Assembly: GCA_965229115.1 (NCBI GenBank)
Contig: CBDDIR010000003.1
Span: forward strand, 558,001 to 622,000
DNA: 64,000 bases
Origin: UBA7672 sp965229115
GTDB taxonomy: Bacteria > Pseudomonadota > Alphaproteobacteria > Caulobacterales > Hyphomonadaceae
Direction: 5' to 3'
In this document: in pieces, positions 53,984 to 62,656 of the stretch
How positions within the stretch are numbered: the first letter of the stretch is position 1
Layout of the letters: the number at the start of each line of letters is the position of its first letter
The notes under the pieces: generated by a model
What the model saw: only the letters and a program-made list of their open reading frames with translations
Databases searched by the model: none
Told to the model about the DNA's origin: nothing
Translations under genes and position numbers: made by a program

Positions 53984-54847
53984 ATGGCCCGCAAGATCAC
54001 GCTTGCCGTCCTGCAGTCTGCGCTGACGGACGACGCGAACACCAATATCGAGCGCATCAGCAAACTGGTGCGTGACGCCGCCGCCAAGGGCGCGGACGTG
54101 ATCCTCCCGTCGGAGCTGTTCGAGGGGCATTACTTCTGCACCTCGCAGGAAGAAGAGAACTTCCAGCGCGCCCATGCCTGGCGTGAAAGCCCCGCCGTGA
54201 AGGCGATGGCGAAGCTTGCGGCCGAGCTGAACGTCGTGATCCCGGTCTCGATCTTCGAGAAGGCGGGCCCCGCCTACTTCAACACCGTCGTCATGATCGA
54301 CGCCGACGGCACGCTGATGGGCATCTATCGCAAGTCGCACATTCCTGACGGCCCCGGCTATCAGGAGAAATACTATTTCCGCCCCGGCGATACCGGCTTC
54401 CGAGTGTGGGACACGAAGAAGGGTCGCATCGGCGTCGGCATCTGCTGGGACCAGTGGTATCCTGAAACCGCCCGCGCCATGGCGCTGATGGGCGCGGACG
54501 TTCTGCTGTACCCGACCGCCATCGGCTCCGAGCCGCATGACTCGTCGCTCGACACCGCCGCCCGCTGGCGCCGCGCCATGCTTGGCCATGCCGTGTCGAA
54601 CGTCACGCCCGTCGCCGCCGCCAACCGCGTCGGCAACGAGAACGGGCAGGAGTTCTACGGCACGTCGTTCATTTCTGACCACACCGGCGAAATTCTTGGC
54701 GATCTCGATCGCAAGGAAGAGGGCGTTGTTGTTGCGACCGTCGACATGGAAGTGGTGGATCGCGCACGCGCTGCGTGGGGCTTCTTCCGCGACCGCCGCA
54801 CGGATCTCTACGGCCCGCTGGTCGGCTCCCTCACCGAAAAGGGCTGA
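53984..54847 (+). CDS. aguB: N-carbamoylputrescine amidase
   Basis: Nitrilase-superfamily amidase of 287 residues that turns N-carbamoylputrescine into putrescine, CO2 and ammonia. The Glu-Lys-Cys triad is visible: LPSELFEGHYF (E44), YRKSHIPDGPGY (K117) and GICWDQWYPE (C154). AAANRVGNENGQEFYGTSFI is the family's late landmark. It sits 10 bases after aguA, the classic pair for making putrescine from agmatine. An arginine decarboxylase is not in the window. Confidence 0.95.
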   Translation: MARKITLAVLQSALTDDANTNIERISKLVRDAAAKGADVILPSELFEGHYFCTSQEEENFQRAHAWRESPAVKAMAKLAAELNVVIPVSIFEKAGPAYFNTVVMIDADGTLMGIYRKSHIPDGPGYQEKYYFRPGDTGFRVWDTKKGRIGVGICWDQWYPETARAMALMGADVLLYPTAIGSEPHDSSLDTAARWRRAMLGHAVSNVTPVAAANRVGNENGQEFYGTSFISDHTGEILGDLDRKEEGVVVATVDMEVVDRARAAWGFFRDRRTDLYGPLVGSLTEKG

Positions 54848-54855
54848 GGCCGTTC

Positions 54856-55644
54856 ATGACCCGCGCGCTTGTCTTTGACTCTGGCGTTGGCGGGCTGACG
54901 ATCGCTGACGAACTGCGCCGTGCTGCGCCGACATGGATCGTGGACTATGCCGCCGACAGCGGCTTCTTCCCCTATGGCGTCAAGACCGACGAGGAACTGC
55001 GCGAACGCCTGCCGCGCCTTTGCGCGCAGCTTGTCGATGTGGCGAAGCCGGACGTGCTGGTCATCGCCTGCAACACGGCCTCGACGCTTTCCATCGCAGA
55101 CATACGCGCGCACGTGAGCGTGCCTGTGGTCGGCACGGTGCCGGCCATCAAGCCTGCAGCCGAGCAGACGAAGACCGGCGTGGTCGGCATCCTTGCAACG
55201 CCGGGCACGGTTCGCCGCGCCTATCTCGACGATCTCGAGCGGCAATTTGCGCAGGGCGTGACTGTCATCCGCCGCGGGACGGCCGGCCTTGTCGACATGG
55301 CCGAGCGCGCCGTGCGCGGGCAGGGCATCGATCAGGAGCAGGTCACCTATGCGGTGAAGCCGATGTTCGATCCGCCCCACGGCGCGGAGATCGACATCGT
55401 CGTGCTGGCCTGCACGCACTTCCCGCTGATCCGCGACGCCATCGCCGCCGCGTGCCCGCCGGGCGTGCGGTTGATCGACACCGGCGAGGCGGTTGCGCGT
55501 CAGGCCATGCGTGTTGCACCGCAGAGCCCGCGCCCTGCCAGAGAGCCCATCGCCTATGTGACCGGCGGCGCCGCAAACCGCGCCGCGATGGCGCCTGCCT
55601 TCGCACGCTTCGGCTACGAGCTTATCGAAGTGATTGACGTCTAG
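54856..55644 (+). CDS. murI: Glutamate racemase
   Basis: Makes D-glutamate for peptidoglycan. The 262-residue protein has the two catalytic Cys in VIACNTASTLS (C72) and VLACTHFPLI (C186), the N-terminal FDSGVGGLTIADELR, and FFPYGVKTDEEL. The ATG at 54856 lies eight bases after the aguB stop, and earlier codons of this frame are antisense-like or overlapping, so the shorter start is better. It probably shares a transcript with aguAB and the patatin gene. Confidence 0.93.
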   Translation: MTRALVFDSGVGGLTIADELRRAAPTWIVDYAADSGFFPYGVKTDEELRERLPRLCAQLVDVAKPDVLVIACNTASTLSIADIRAHVSVPVVGTVPAIKPAAEQTKTGVVGILATPGTVRRAYLDDLERQFAQGVTVIRRGTAGLVDMAERAVRGQGIDQEQVTYAVKPMFDPPHGAEIDIVVLACTHFPLIRDAIAAACPPGVRLIDTGEAVARQAMRVAPQSPRPAREPIAYVTGGAANRAAMAPAFARFGYELIEVIDV

Positions 55645-55685
55645 GCCGCACGGCCGCTCAATCGCAGGCGAAGGATTGAGATTGC

Positions 55686-56789
55686 ATGGCGACCTCCCAG
55701 ACTGGCTCCTCGGCAGCACCCAAGCTGATCAACGTCGCGCTGCAAGGTGGCGGCGCGCACGGCGCCTTCTCGTGGGGCGTGCTCGACCGCCTGCTCGAAG
55801 ATGCACGCATCGAGATCGAAGCCATTACGGGCGCATCGGCGGGCGCGATGAACGCGGTTGCGCTCGCGGCCGGCTATCATGCCGGCGATCGCGATGAAGC
55901 ACGCGCGAGCCTGCGCAAATTCTGGAACGGCGTGCTCAACGAGGCTCGCAACAGCCCGCTGCGCCGCTCGCCCATCGAAGTGATGATGGGCGGCTGGGGG
56001 CTCGCAGCATCGCCCTTCTACGTCATGTTCGATCTCATGACGCGGGTCGCCAGCCCGTACGATCTCAATCCCTACAACATCAATCCGCTGAAAGACCTCG
56101 TCACCGAACTGGTCAATTTCGACCATGTCCGCAAATCGAAGGTGAAGGTGTTCATCTCGGCCACCAATGTCGAAACCGGCCGCGCGCAGGTGTGGGACAA
56201 GAAGGAACTTACGGCCGACCATGTGATGGCGTCGGCCTGCCTGCCGTGGCTGTTTCAGGCGGTCGAGATCGACGGCGTGCCCTATTGGGATGGCGGCTTC
56301 TCTGGCAACCCGGCCCTGTGGCCGCTGTTCGAGAATTGCGCGTCCGACGATGTGGTGCTGGTGCAGCTCAATCCGGTTCGTCGGCCCGGAGCGCCCAAGA
56401 CCGCCGGCGACATTATCAACCGGGTCAACGAGATCACCTTCAACGCGCCGCTGATGCGGGACCTCCGCGCGGTCGATTTCGTGGCGCGACTCATTGAGGC
56501 AGGGCGTCTTGAGGGAACGGGTTACCGCCGCATGCTGATGCACGCGATTGCGGACGAGAAAGCCCTGTCGGAACTAGGGGCGTCTTCCAAGCTGAACGTT
56601 GAACCTGAGTTTATCGACATGCTGTTCTCCCGCGGCCGCGAAGCCGCAGATAGCTGGCTACTATCGAGTATCCGGCATCTCGGAACCCGCTCCAGCATCA
56701 ATGTTCGCAAGCTTTTCCAAGGCGAGGACGATGCGCTGGACGGGGGCCAACTGAAGCCGCCGCGCCGCCATTCGAAGGCCGGGGACTAG
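55686..56789 (+). CDS. Patatin-like phospholipase
   Basis: Serine lipid acyl hydrolase of 367 residues. NVALQGGGAHGAFSWGVLD is the glycine-rich oxyanion loop, EAITGASAGAMNAVALAAGY contains the nucleophile (Ser51 in GASAG), and PYWDGGFSGNPALWPL carries the catalytic Asp in DGG. The C-terminal 120 residues are family-specific helices. No signal peptide is seen, so it is probably cytosolic or membrane-peripheral. It follows murI by 41 bases. The lipid substrate is unknown. Confidence 0.9.
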   Translation: MATSQTGSSAAPKLINVALQGGGAHGAFSWGVLDRLLEDARIEIEAITGASAGAMNAVALAAGYHAGDRDEARASLRKFWNGVLNEARNSPLRRSPIEVMMGGWGLAASPFYVMFDLMTRVASPYDLNPYNINPLKDLVTELVNFDHVRKSKVKVFISATNVETGRAQVWDKKELTADHVMASACLPWLFQAVEIDGVPYWDGGFSGNPALWPLFENCASDDVVLVQLNPVRRPGAPKTAGDIINRVNEITFNAPLMRDLRAVDFVARLIEAGRLEGTGYRRMLMHAIADEKALSELGASSKLNVEPEFIDMLFSRGREAADSWLLSSIRHLGTRSSINVRKLFQGEDDALDGGQLKPPRRHSKAGD

Positions 56790-56913
56790 CACTCAGGTTA
56801 GTCGACTGCTCAAAAAGTTCCCTGCGGTTAGTTCGATTAGGGGTCTGGTCAATAGCTGGAATTACGTTGATCCTGCTAACGATCGATCATCCTGACCCGG
56901 CCTACACAACGCC

Positions 56914-58041
56914 ATGACCATCGACACACCTCCGAGCGCATCTTTTCGGCAAACGCCGACTGGAGAACTCGTGGCCGCGCTCGAGCGTCTGGCTCAGGCC
57001 GACTCCATTGAGCGCGTCGTCGAGACCATCCGCTCGCTGTCGCGCCGCCTGGTAGGCGCGGACGGCATCGCGGTGATCCTGCGCGATGGCGACAAGTGCC
57101 ACTATGTCGAGGAAGACGCCGTCGGCCCGCTCTGGAAGGGCGGCAAGTTTCCGATGACGGCCTGCATCAGCGGCTGGGCGATGATGAACCGCCGCATCGC
57201 CGTGATCCCGGACATCTACAAGGACGAGCGCATTCCGCACGACCTCTATCGCGGCACGTTTGTGCGTTCGCTCGTGATGGTGCCGATCCGCGAGCATGAT
57301 CCGGTGGGCGCGATTGGCGCTTACTGGGCGCAGTCTTACGAGCCGTCGATCGATGAAGTTGAAACGCTGATCTCGCTGGCGCGTGCGAGCGCGGGCGCGA
57401 TGGAGCGGCTGCAGCTGATCAAGGCGCTGTCGAAGGCGCTGGAGCAGACGGAGCTGGCGCGCGACGAGCTTCGCCATCGGGTGAAGAACGCTTTCGTCTC
57501 GGCGCAGGCGATTGGCCGGCTGTCGATGCCGCCGGAATATTCTGGTCCGTTCTCGACGCGCATTGCTGCGCTGGCGCGGGCGCATGATCTGCTCGATCAG
57601 CGCGTGGCGCGGGATTCGGTGATCAGCCTTGGCGCGTTGCTGAAGACGGAGCTGGAGTCTTACGTTTCGTCGGCGCAGGGCCAGCTGGAGCTGGACGGGC
57701 CGCAGGTGCAGCTGAGCTCGGAAGAGGCGGTGGCGCTGGGTCTGGCGATCAACGAGCTGGCGACGAATGCGCTGAAGTATGGTGCGCTGTCGTCTTCCTT
57801 GGGCAAGCTCGAAGTGCGCTGGCGGGTTGAGGCGCGGCATCTGATGATCGACTGGCGCGAGAGCAATGGTCCGCAGGTGTCGACGGATGCGCTGGATGGG
57901 TTTGGCTCGCGGCTGATCAAGCGGCTGATCGAGGGTCAGCTTGATGGCACGATCCGTCGGCGGCTGGATGCGAGCGGCGTGTCGTGCACGATCGAGGTTC
58001 CGCTGGGGACGCGTTCGGTCGCTGGCGTGTCGGCGCGGTAG
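56914..58041 (+). CDS. GAF-domain sensor histidine kinase, HWE/HisKA_2 type
   Basis: A 375-residue cytosolic kinase. GAF domain at about 20-165 (ISGWAMMNRRIAVIPDIYKD and VRSLVMVPIREHDPVGAIGA). Then the HWE/HisKA_2 block LARDELRHRVKNAFVSAQAI with the phospho-His (H188), and the ATPase part EEAVALGLAINELATNALKY followed by GKLEVRWRVEARHLMIDWRE and DGFGSRLIKRLIEGQLDGTI. HWE kinases in this group often feed the general stress response, but no anti-sigma or response regulator gene is adjacent. It runs toward the FolC-like gene. Confidence 0.92.
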   Translation: MTIDTPPSASFRQTPTGELVAALERLAQADSIERVVETIRSLSRRLVGADGIAVILRDGDKCHYVEEDAVGPLWKGGKFPMTACISGWAMMNRRIAVIPDIYKDERIPHDLYRGTFVRSLVMVPIREHDPVGAIGAYWAQSYEPSIDEVETLISLARASAGAMERLQLIKALSKALEQTELARDELRHRVKNAFVSAQAIGRLSMPPEYSGPFSTRIAALARAHDLLDQRVARDSVISLGALLKTELESYVSSAQGQLELDGPQVQLSSEEAVALGLAINELATNALKYGALSSSLGKLEVRWRVEARHLMIDWRESNGPQVSTDALDGFGSRLIKRLIEGQLDGTIRRRLDASGVSCTIEVPLGTRSVAGVSAR

Positions 58042-58048
58042 TTACACG

Positions 58049-59359
58049 CTACAGGAATTCGAGCTGCTTCGGGTCGCCGCCATTCCAGGCGCGCTGGATC
58101 TCGGCTGAGAGGAACAGTCCGCCGAGGGCGACGACGGAGAGGCCTTCGCGCGTGGCGCGGTCCTTGGCGATCTGCGCGGCTTGGGTTGTGTCGGCTGCTA
58201 TCACCACATCGGCGGCGTGCTTGCGGAAGATGGCCTCGAACGAGGCTATATCGGCGCCGGCCTTGTGGGCGCGCGTCAGGATGAAGTGGTCGAAGCGCCT
58301 GGCGACGGCTTCTGCGATGCCCGCGACTTCCTTCGATCCGGAGACGCCGAAGACGACCAGCGTTTTCTCGACGGGGCTGAATTCGAGGAAGGTGCGCGTG
58401 ACTGCTTCGAGCGCTTTGGGGGTGTGGCCGACGTCGATCCAGAGGTCGGGGGCGATGGCGACTTTCTCGAGGCGGCCGGGCCAGCGGGTGCGGCCTAGGG
58501 CGGTGAGCATGGCGATGTGGCGTTCGGCGTTGTCTTCGGGGCGCAGGCCGAGCCAGGCTTCGGCGGCGCGGAGGGCGGTGACGGCGTTGTCGACCTGGTG
58601 CTGGCCGGCGAGGCGGAGGCGGACGGGATAGTCAGCCTCCGGCGGGGCGGCGGTGAAGCCGTAGGTGAAGCGTGCGCCCTTGGGCGTGTTGACCACGGCG
58701 CCGACGCGGCGGCTGGCGAGGGCGGGCAGGGTGGCCTTGCCGGAGAGGCTGGCGTAGGCGGCGACGCGCATGGCCAGGCCTTCGTTGATCGAGGGCGACA
58801 GGATCACGATGCCGCCGGGGGCCACGGCATCCGTCTTGTCGTAGGCGATCAGTTCCTCGGTCGCGCCGAGGAGTTCGGTGTGTTCGAGCTCGATCGACGT
58901 CAGGACGGAGATGCTGGCGCAGACGCAGCGTACGGGATCGTAGCGGCCGCCGATGCCGGCTTCCCACACGATGACGTCGGGCTTGGTTTCCTGGAACCAC
59001 AGGATCGCGACCAGGAACAGAAATTCAAACGAGCCCATCCGGTCGCCCGCGGGCAACGATTTTGCGAACGCCAGCACGGTCTCCGCATGACGATCGAAAT
59101 CCGCCTGCGGGATCATGTCGTCGCCGATCATGAAGCGCTCGCGCACGTCAAACAGGTGAGGCGAGGTGAAACATCCCACGCGCATCCCCGCCGCTTCGAT
59201 AGCCGAGGTCATGAAGCGCGCGGTTGATCCCTTGCCGTTCGTGCCGGTCACGGCGATCGAGCGGCGCGCGAGAGCGGGCCGGTCAATGCGGTGGGCCTGA
59301 AGGAAACGTTCGACGCGGTGGAGGCCAATGCCATCGCCGAACTTGGGGAGGCCAAACAT
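58049..59359 (-). CDS. FolC-like Mur ligase, coupled to an ATP-grasp gene
   Basis: A 436-residue amide-forming ligase of the Mur/FolC superfamily. The P-loop is SIAVTGTNGKGSTARFMTSA (about 34-53), followed by VGCFTSPHLFDVRERFMIGD. The central block VWEAGIGGRYDPVRCV replaces the FolC 'E.GLGGR.DATN', LEHTELLGATEELIAYDKTD replaces 'LDH...LG.T...IA.EKAGI', and late come RTRWPGRLE and DVGHTPKALEAV where FolC has D.AHNP. So it is FolC-like but divergent. The ATG overlaps the stop of the ATP-grasp gene by one base (TGATG), which suggests the two proteins work together. It could instead be the housekeeping FolC; accD is not adjacent. Confidence 0.8.
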   Translation of the reverse strand: MFGLPKFGDGIGLHRVERFLQAHRIDRPALARRSIAVTGTNGKGSTARFMTSAIEAAGMRVGCFTSPHLFDVRERFMIGDDMIPQADFDRHAETVLAFAKSLPAGDRMGSFEFLFLVAILWFQETKPDVIVWEAGIGGRYDPVRCVCASISVLTSIELEHTELLGATEELIAYDKTDAVAPGGIVILSPSINEGLAMRVAAYASLSGKATLPALASRRVGAVVNTPKGARFTYGFTAAPPEADYPVRLRLAGQHQVDNAVTALRAAEAWLGLRPEDNAERHIAMLTALGRTRWPGRLEKVAIAPDLWIDVGHTPKALEAVTRTFLEFSPVEKTLVVFGVSGSKEVAGIAEAVARRFDHFILTRAHKAGADIASFEAIFRKHAADVVIAADTTQAAQIAKDRATREGLSVVALGGLFLSAEIQRAWNGGDPKQLEFL

Positions 59360-60342
59360 CAGCTACTCGTGTTTCCCGTACTCAGGCACGCGTTCAGCAT
59401 TCTTGTCCAGATGCGCCGGATCAGGTCCATCCGGCCGGCATTCTCCAGCGTCTTGAGGCCGGGATTGCCGTTCACCTCGATCACGACGAGATCAGACAGG
59501 TCGCCCGCCGCCGAAACATCGAACAGATCGACTGCGCCAACACGCAGCCCCAGGGCCTCAACTGCCTGCACCGCCAGCTTGGCCAGCGCGTCTGGCACAT
59601 CCTCGGACACCCGCTCGACATCGCCCGCAGCGCTGAGATTGCGACGCCCTGCGAGGGTCACGCGCTCGCCAGCCGCAGGCACATGCGCCTCATTTCCACT
59701 CAACACGGAAACCGGCAGGGCAGAGACGCCCTCCGCCGCCACGCGCTGGTTCAGCGCTTCCAGCAAGTCGCCCAGACTTGTCGCGCCATCACCAATCAAC
59801 GACGGTTCGGACTTGGTTGAGTGGAACACCGTCTCGCCGTCCTGCACCAGAACGCGATGCTCGACGCCATGCATCAGCGGCTCGATCAGGAAGGCCTCGA
59901 AGTCCAAGGCCACGCGCGCGATGTAGTCCTTGAGGCCAGCCTCATCGCGAACGATCTCTGCGAACGTGCCGCGCGATCCGAGGTTCGGCTTGCAGAATAC
60001 AGGATAGCCTTGGCTGCCTGCAAAGATGGCTGCATCGGCCGCCTCGCGGCCCGGCCCACGCAGGGCCGCACGGCGCGTCTGCGCGAAGAACAGTCCGCCC
60101 GGGATGACCGGCACGCCGCGCGAGGCCAGCACGGTTTTGGTGTGCGCCTTGTCGCGCGAGATCGTGTAGGCGCCCGCGCTGTTCACCGGATAGGTGCAGA
60201 CATTGCCCCCGCCGCCCAGCACGAAGCGCCCGTTCTTCGAGATGCGGAAGAGATAGCCCGCGCCGGCATCCAGATCCTCGAACGCTGCGCCGATCGCTTC
60301 GGCGGCGTCCTTGGCGTAGCGGGTGGAATCCGGCAGCGGCAT
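59359..60342 (-). CDS. ATP-grasp ligase resembling the cyanophycin synthetase core
   Basis: A 327-residue carboxylate-amine ligase. Visible elements: YTISRDKAHTKTVLASRGVP at the start of the ATP-grasp, GYPVFCKPNLGSRGTFAEIV (K118, phosphate loop), GVEHRVLVQDGETVFHSTKS, EPSLIGDGATSLGDLLEALN, GRRNLSAAGDVERVSEDVPD and VVIEVNGNPGLKTLENAG (E290, N292 bind metal). The 'P..IGDG..S...L...N' and 'NLS..G' pieces are those of cyanophycin synthetase and GshF-type ligases. In cyanophycin synthetase this domain is fused to a Mur ligase; here the Mur ligase is the next gene, overlapping by one base. It starts 50 bases after an M13 peptidase gene. Confidence 0.85.
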   Translation of the reverse strand: MPLPDSTRYAKDAAEAIGAAFEDLDAGAGYLFRISKNGRFVLGGGGNVCTYPVNSAGAYTISRDKAHTKTVLASRGVPVIPGGLFFAQTRRAALRGPGREAADAAIFAGSQGYPVFCKPNLGSRGTFAEIVRDEAGLKDYIARVALDFEAFLIEPLMHGVEHRVLVQDGETVFHSTKSEPSLIGDGATSLGDLLEALNQRVAAEGVSALPVSVLSGNEAHVPAAGERVTLAGRRNLSAAGDVERVSEDVPDALAKLAVQAVEALGLRVGAVDLFDVSAAGDLSDLVVIEVNGNPGLKTLENAGRMDLIRRIWTRMLNACLSTGNTSS

Positions 60343-60392
60343 CGCCGCGCTCTAGCAGCCTGCCGCCGCCACGCAAACCGGATTGTTGGTGT

Positions 60393-62549
60393 TTACCAAA
60401 GGCGCACGCGTTTCTCGGGCGCAAGGTACAAAGCATCGTCCGGCTTGATGCCGAAAGCTGTGTACCAGGCGTCCATATTCCGCACGACGCCGTTGATGCG
60501 GTAGCGGTTGGGCGCGTGCGGATCGCCATCCAGCATCGCCCGCGCAAGCTCTTCCCGCACCTTGCCGCGGTACGATCGCGCATAGGCGATGAAGAAGCGC
60601 TGATCGCCCGTCAGCCCGTCGACCACCGGCGCAGGCCTGCCGCCCAGCGACAGGTGATACGCCGCATAGGCGATCTCCACGCCTGCAAGGTCGCCGATAT
60701 TTTCGCCCAGCGTGCCAAGCCCGTTCACGCAGGTGTTCGCCCACGGGCAATAGGCGTCGTACTGTTCGATCAGTTCTTCCGACTTCTCGCGGAAGCGCGC
60801 GTCGGTTTCCTTGCTCCACCAGTTGCGCGTACGCCCCGTCGCATCGAACTGGCGGCCGCGATCGTCGAAGCCGTGGCTCATCTCGTGGCCGATGACGGCG
60901 CCAATGCCGCCATAGTTGGCGGCCGGATCGCCGTCCGGATCGAAATAGGGCGGCTGCAGGATGCCCGCAGGCATGGTGAAGGTGTTGGCCAGCGGATTGT
61001 AGAACGCGTTCACGACATGCGCCGGCGTTGGCCAGCGCTCGCGGTCCACAGCGCGATGCATGTCCTCGCGCTGTTCATCCCAGACGTATTCGAAGCCGGC
61101 ATAGATATTCTCGAACAGCTTGCCGCTTTCGATCTTCAGCCCGGAATAATCCTTCCACGTGTCGGGATGGCCGATCTGTGATTTGAGCGCCTGCAGCTTC
61201 GCCAGCGCCGCCGCCCGCGTATCCTTGTCCATCCAGTCGAGCGCTTCCAGCCGCGTCGCAAACGCCTTGCGGATGTTGGTGACGATTGCGTCGATGTCGG
61301 CCTTGTAGCCCGGCGGGAAATGCTTCTTCACGTAGAGCTCGCCGACGCCCTCGCCGAGATAGTTGTTCACGATCCCGACGGACCATTGCCAGCGCTGTGG
61401 CTTCTCTTCGAGGCCAGTCAGCCGTTTCGAGAAGAACTCGAAATAGCTGTCGGCGAACGCCTTCGGCAGGTATTCGCTCATCATGTCGGCGAAGTGGAAC
61501 TCCATCCAGAGCTTCCAGTCTTCCAGCGACTGTTGAGGAACCAGCTTAGCCAGATCCGCCACCGCAGTCTGGTCCGTCACGACAAACCGATCCGCCTTGG
61601 TGAAGCCGGCCGAGCCGAGCAACAGATCCCACTGGAACTGCGGCGCATATTTCTTGAGATCGCTCATCGACATCGATCGCAGCGCTTCTTCCGCGCTGAT
61701 TGAGCGATCTTCATCCGTGTGAGCCTGCGCGATCTTGCGCTCGAGATTGTAGATACGCAGCGCGCCATCCTCGGGGTTCTTCTTCCCGATCAGGCGCAGC
61801 ACGTTGATTACGTGCACCCGATAAGCCAGCCGCGTGGATTCATCCTCGATGCCGGTCGAGATGTAATAGCCGCGATGCGGCATCCCCAGTCCCGCCTGCG
61901 ACAGCCACACGGCGTTTGAATCAGGATCGGCCGGGCTCGGCGCAACGCTGATGCCGATGGGCGAATTGAATCCGATCACGCCCATCAGGCTGACAAGCTC
62001 GTCGCGCGTTTTCACCGCACGCACGCGATCTAGGAATGGCTGAAGCGGCGCAATCCCGCGCGCCTCGATCGTCGCCTCATCCATGGCAGAGGCGTACATA
62101 TCTGCGATCTTTCGCTCGAGCGTTCCGGCCGCGGGCTTCGAGGCGTTCATGCCCTCGATCATCGCCCGCACATCCGCGTCGGCTTTTTCGGTCAACTCCT
62201 CCGCCATGCCGATCGACAGCTTGTCCGGCGGCATCTGGTAGGACGACAGCCAGTCGCTGTTCACATAGTTGTAGAAGTCCTGCCCCGGCGTGGTCTTGTC
62301 GGTATCGGCTGGTTCGTTCGACGGCAGGCGGGGCGGGCGCGTGAGCAGCTGGTCTTGCTCCGGCAGCAGGCTCGCTACCTCCGCGGATGATGCGCGTATT
62401 GCGTCCTTCTCGCTGACGGGAGGCGCGGTACAGCCGGCCAGCGCCACCGAAGCGGCGAGGGCCGCTCCGATCAGGCGCCCGCTCAGGCGGTTCAGCAGGC
62501 TTGGGGCCAAAAGCGTTCCTCGCGTGTTTCGCCGAGTCTTTCGCGCCAC
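60393..62549 (-). CDS. M13 family zinc metallopeptidase, lipoprotein
   Basis: A neprilysin/PepO-like endopeptidase of 718 residues, usual for M13. A basic N-terminus and LIGAALAASVALAGC give a lipoprotein signal (Cys40). The N-terminal domain holds TPGQDFYNYVNSDWLSSYQM; the catalytic core has NAFYNPLANTFTMPAGILQP, GAVIGHEMSHGFDDRGRQFD (HExxH) and LGENIGDLAGVEIAYAAY (third ligand Glu and Asp), and the end is YLAPEKRVRLW. Start is a GTG without a good site; a TTG at 62510 with GAGGA upstream is an alternative. It would act on periplasmic peptides and is second of two M13 genes. Confidence 0.93.
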   Translation of the reverse strand: MARKTRRNTRGTLLAPSLLNRLSGRLIGAALAASVALAGCTAPPVSEKDAIRASSAEVASLLPEQDQLLTRPPRLPSNEPADTDKTTPGQDFYNYVNSDWLSSYQMPPDKLSIGMAEELTEKADADVRAMIEGMNASKPAAGTLERKIADMYASAMDEATIEARGIAPLQPFLDRVRAVKTRDELVSLMGVIGFNSPIGISVAPSPADPDSNAVWLSQAGLGMPHRGYYISTGIEDESTRLAYRVHVINVLRLIGKKNPEDGALRIYNLERKIAQAHTDEDRSISAEEALRSMSMSDLKKYAPQFQWDLLLGSAGFTKADRFVVTDQTAVADLAKLVPQQSLEDWKLWMEFHFADMMSEYLPKAFADSYFEFFSKRLTGLEEKPQRWQWSVGIVNNYLGEGVGELYVKKHFPPGYKADIDAIVTNIRKAFATRLEALDWMDKDTRAAALAKLQALKSQIGHPDTWKDYSGLKIESGKLFENIYAGFEYVWDEQREDMHRAVDRERWPTPAHVVNAFYNPLANTFTMPAGILQPPYFDPDGDPAANYGGIGAVIGHEMSHGFDDRGRQFDATGRTRNWWSKETDARFREKSEELIEQYDAYCPWANTCVNGLGTLGENIGDLAGVEIAYAAYHLSLGGRPAPVVDGLTGDQRFFIAYARSYRGKVREELARAMLDGDPHAPNRYRINGVVRNMDAWYTAFGIKPDDALYLAPEKRVRLW

Positions 62550-62597
62550 CCCACGAAGTCAAGCGCACAACACCGTTCAAACGCTGCGCCAGCCAAA

Positions 62598-62630
62598 GGA
62601 AAAGCCCGCGACTGTTTCCAGCCGCGGGCT
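62598..62630 (-). terminator. Intrinsic terminator between the two M13 genes
   Basis: On the minus strand AGCCCGCGGCTG, a GAAA tetraloop and CAGTCGCGGGCT form a 12-pair stem with one G-T wobble, followed by TTTTCC. It starts 26 bases after the stop of the upstream M13 gene. The T-run is only four, but the stem is very stable. It should separate that gene from the next one. Confidence 0.8.
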
Positions 62631-62656
62631 TCACTCACATGCGTTAAGTCAGGCAG

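Noticed and set aside
56855..56890. EcfG-type promoter (GGAAT...CGAT) before the HWE kinase
   Set aside because: Both half-sites differ from the GGAAC/CGTT consensus, so the match is too weak to claim.
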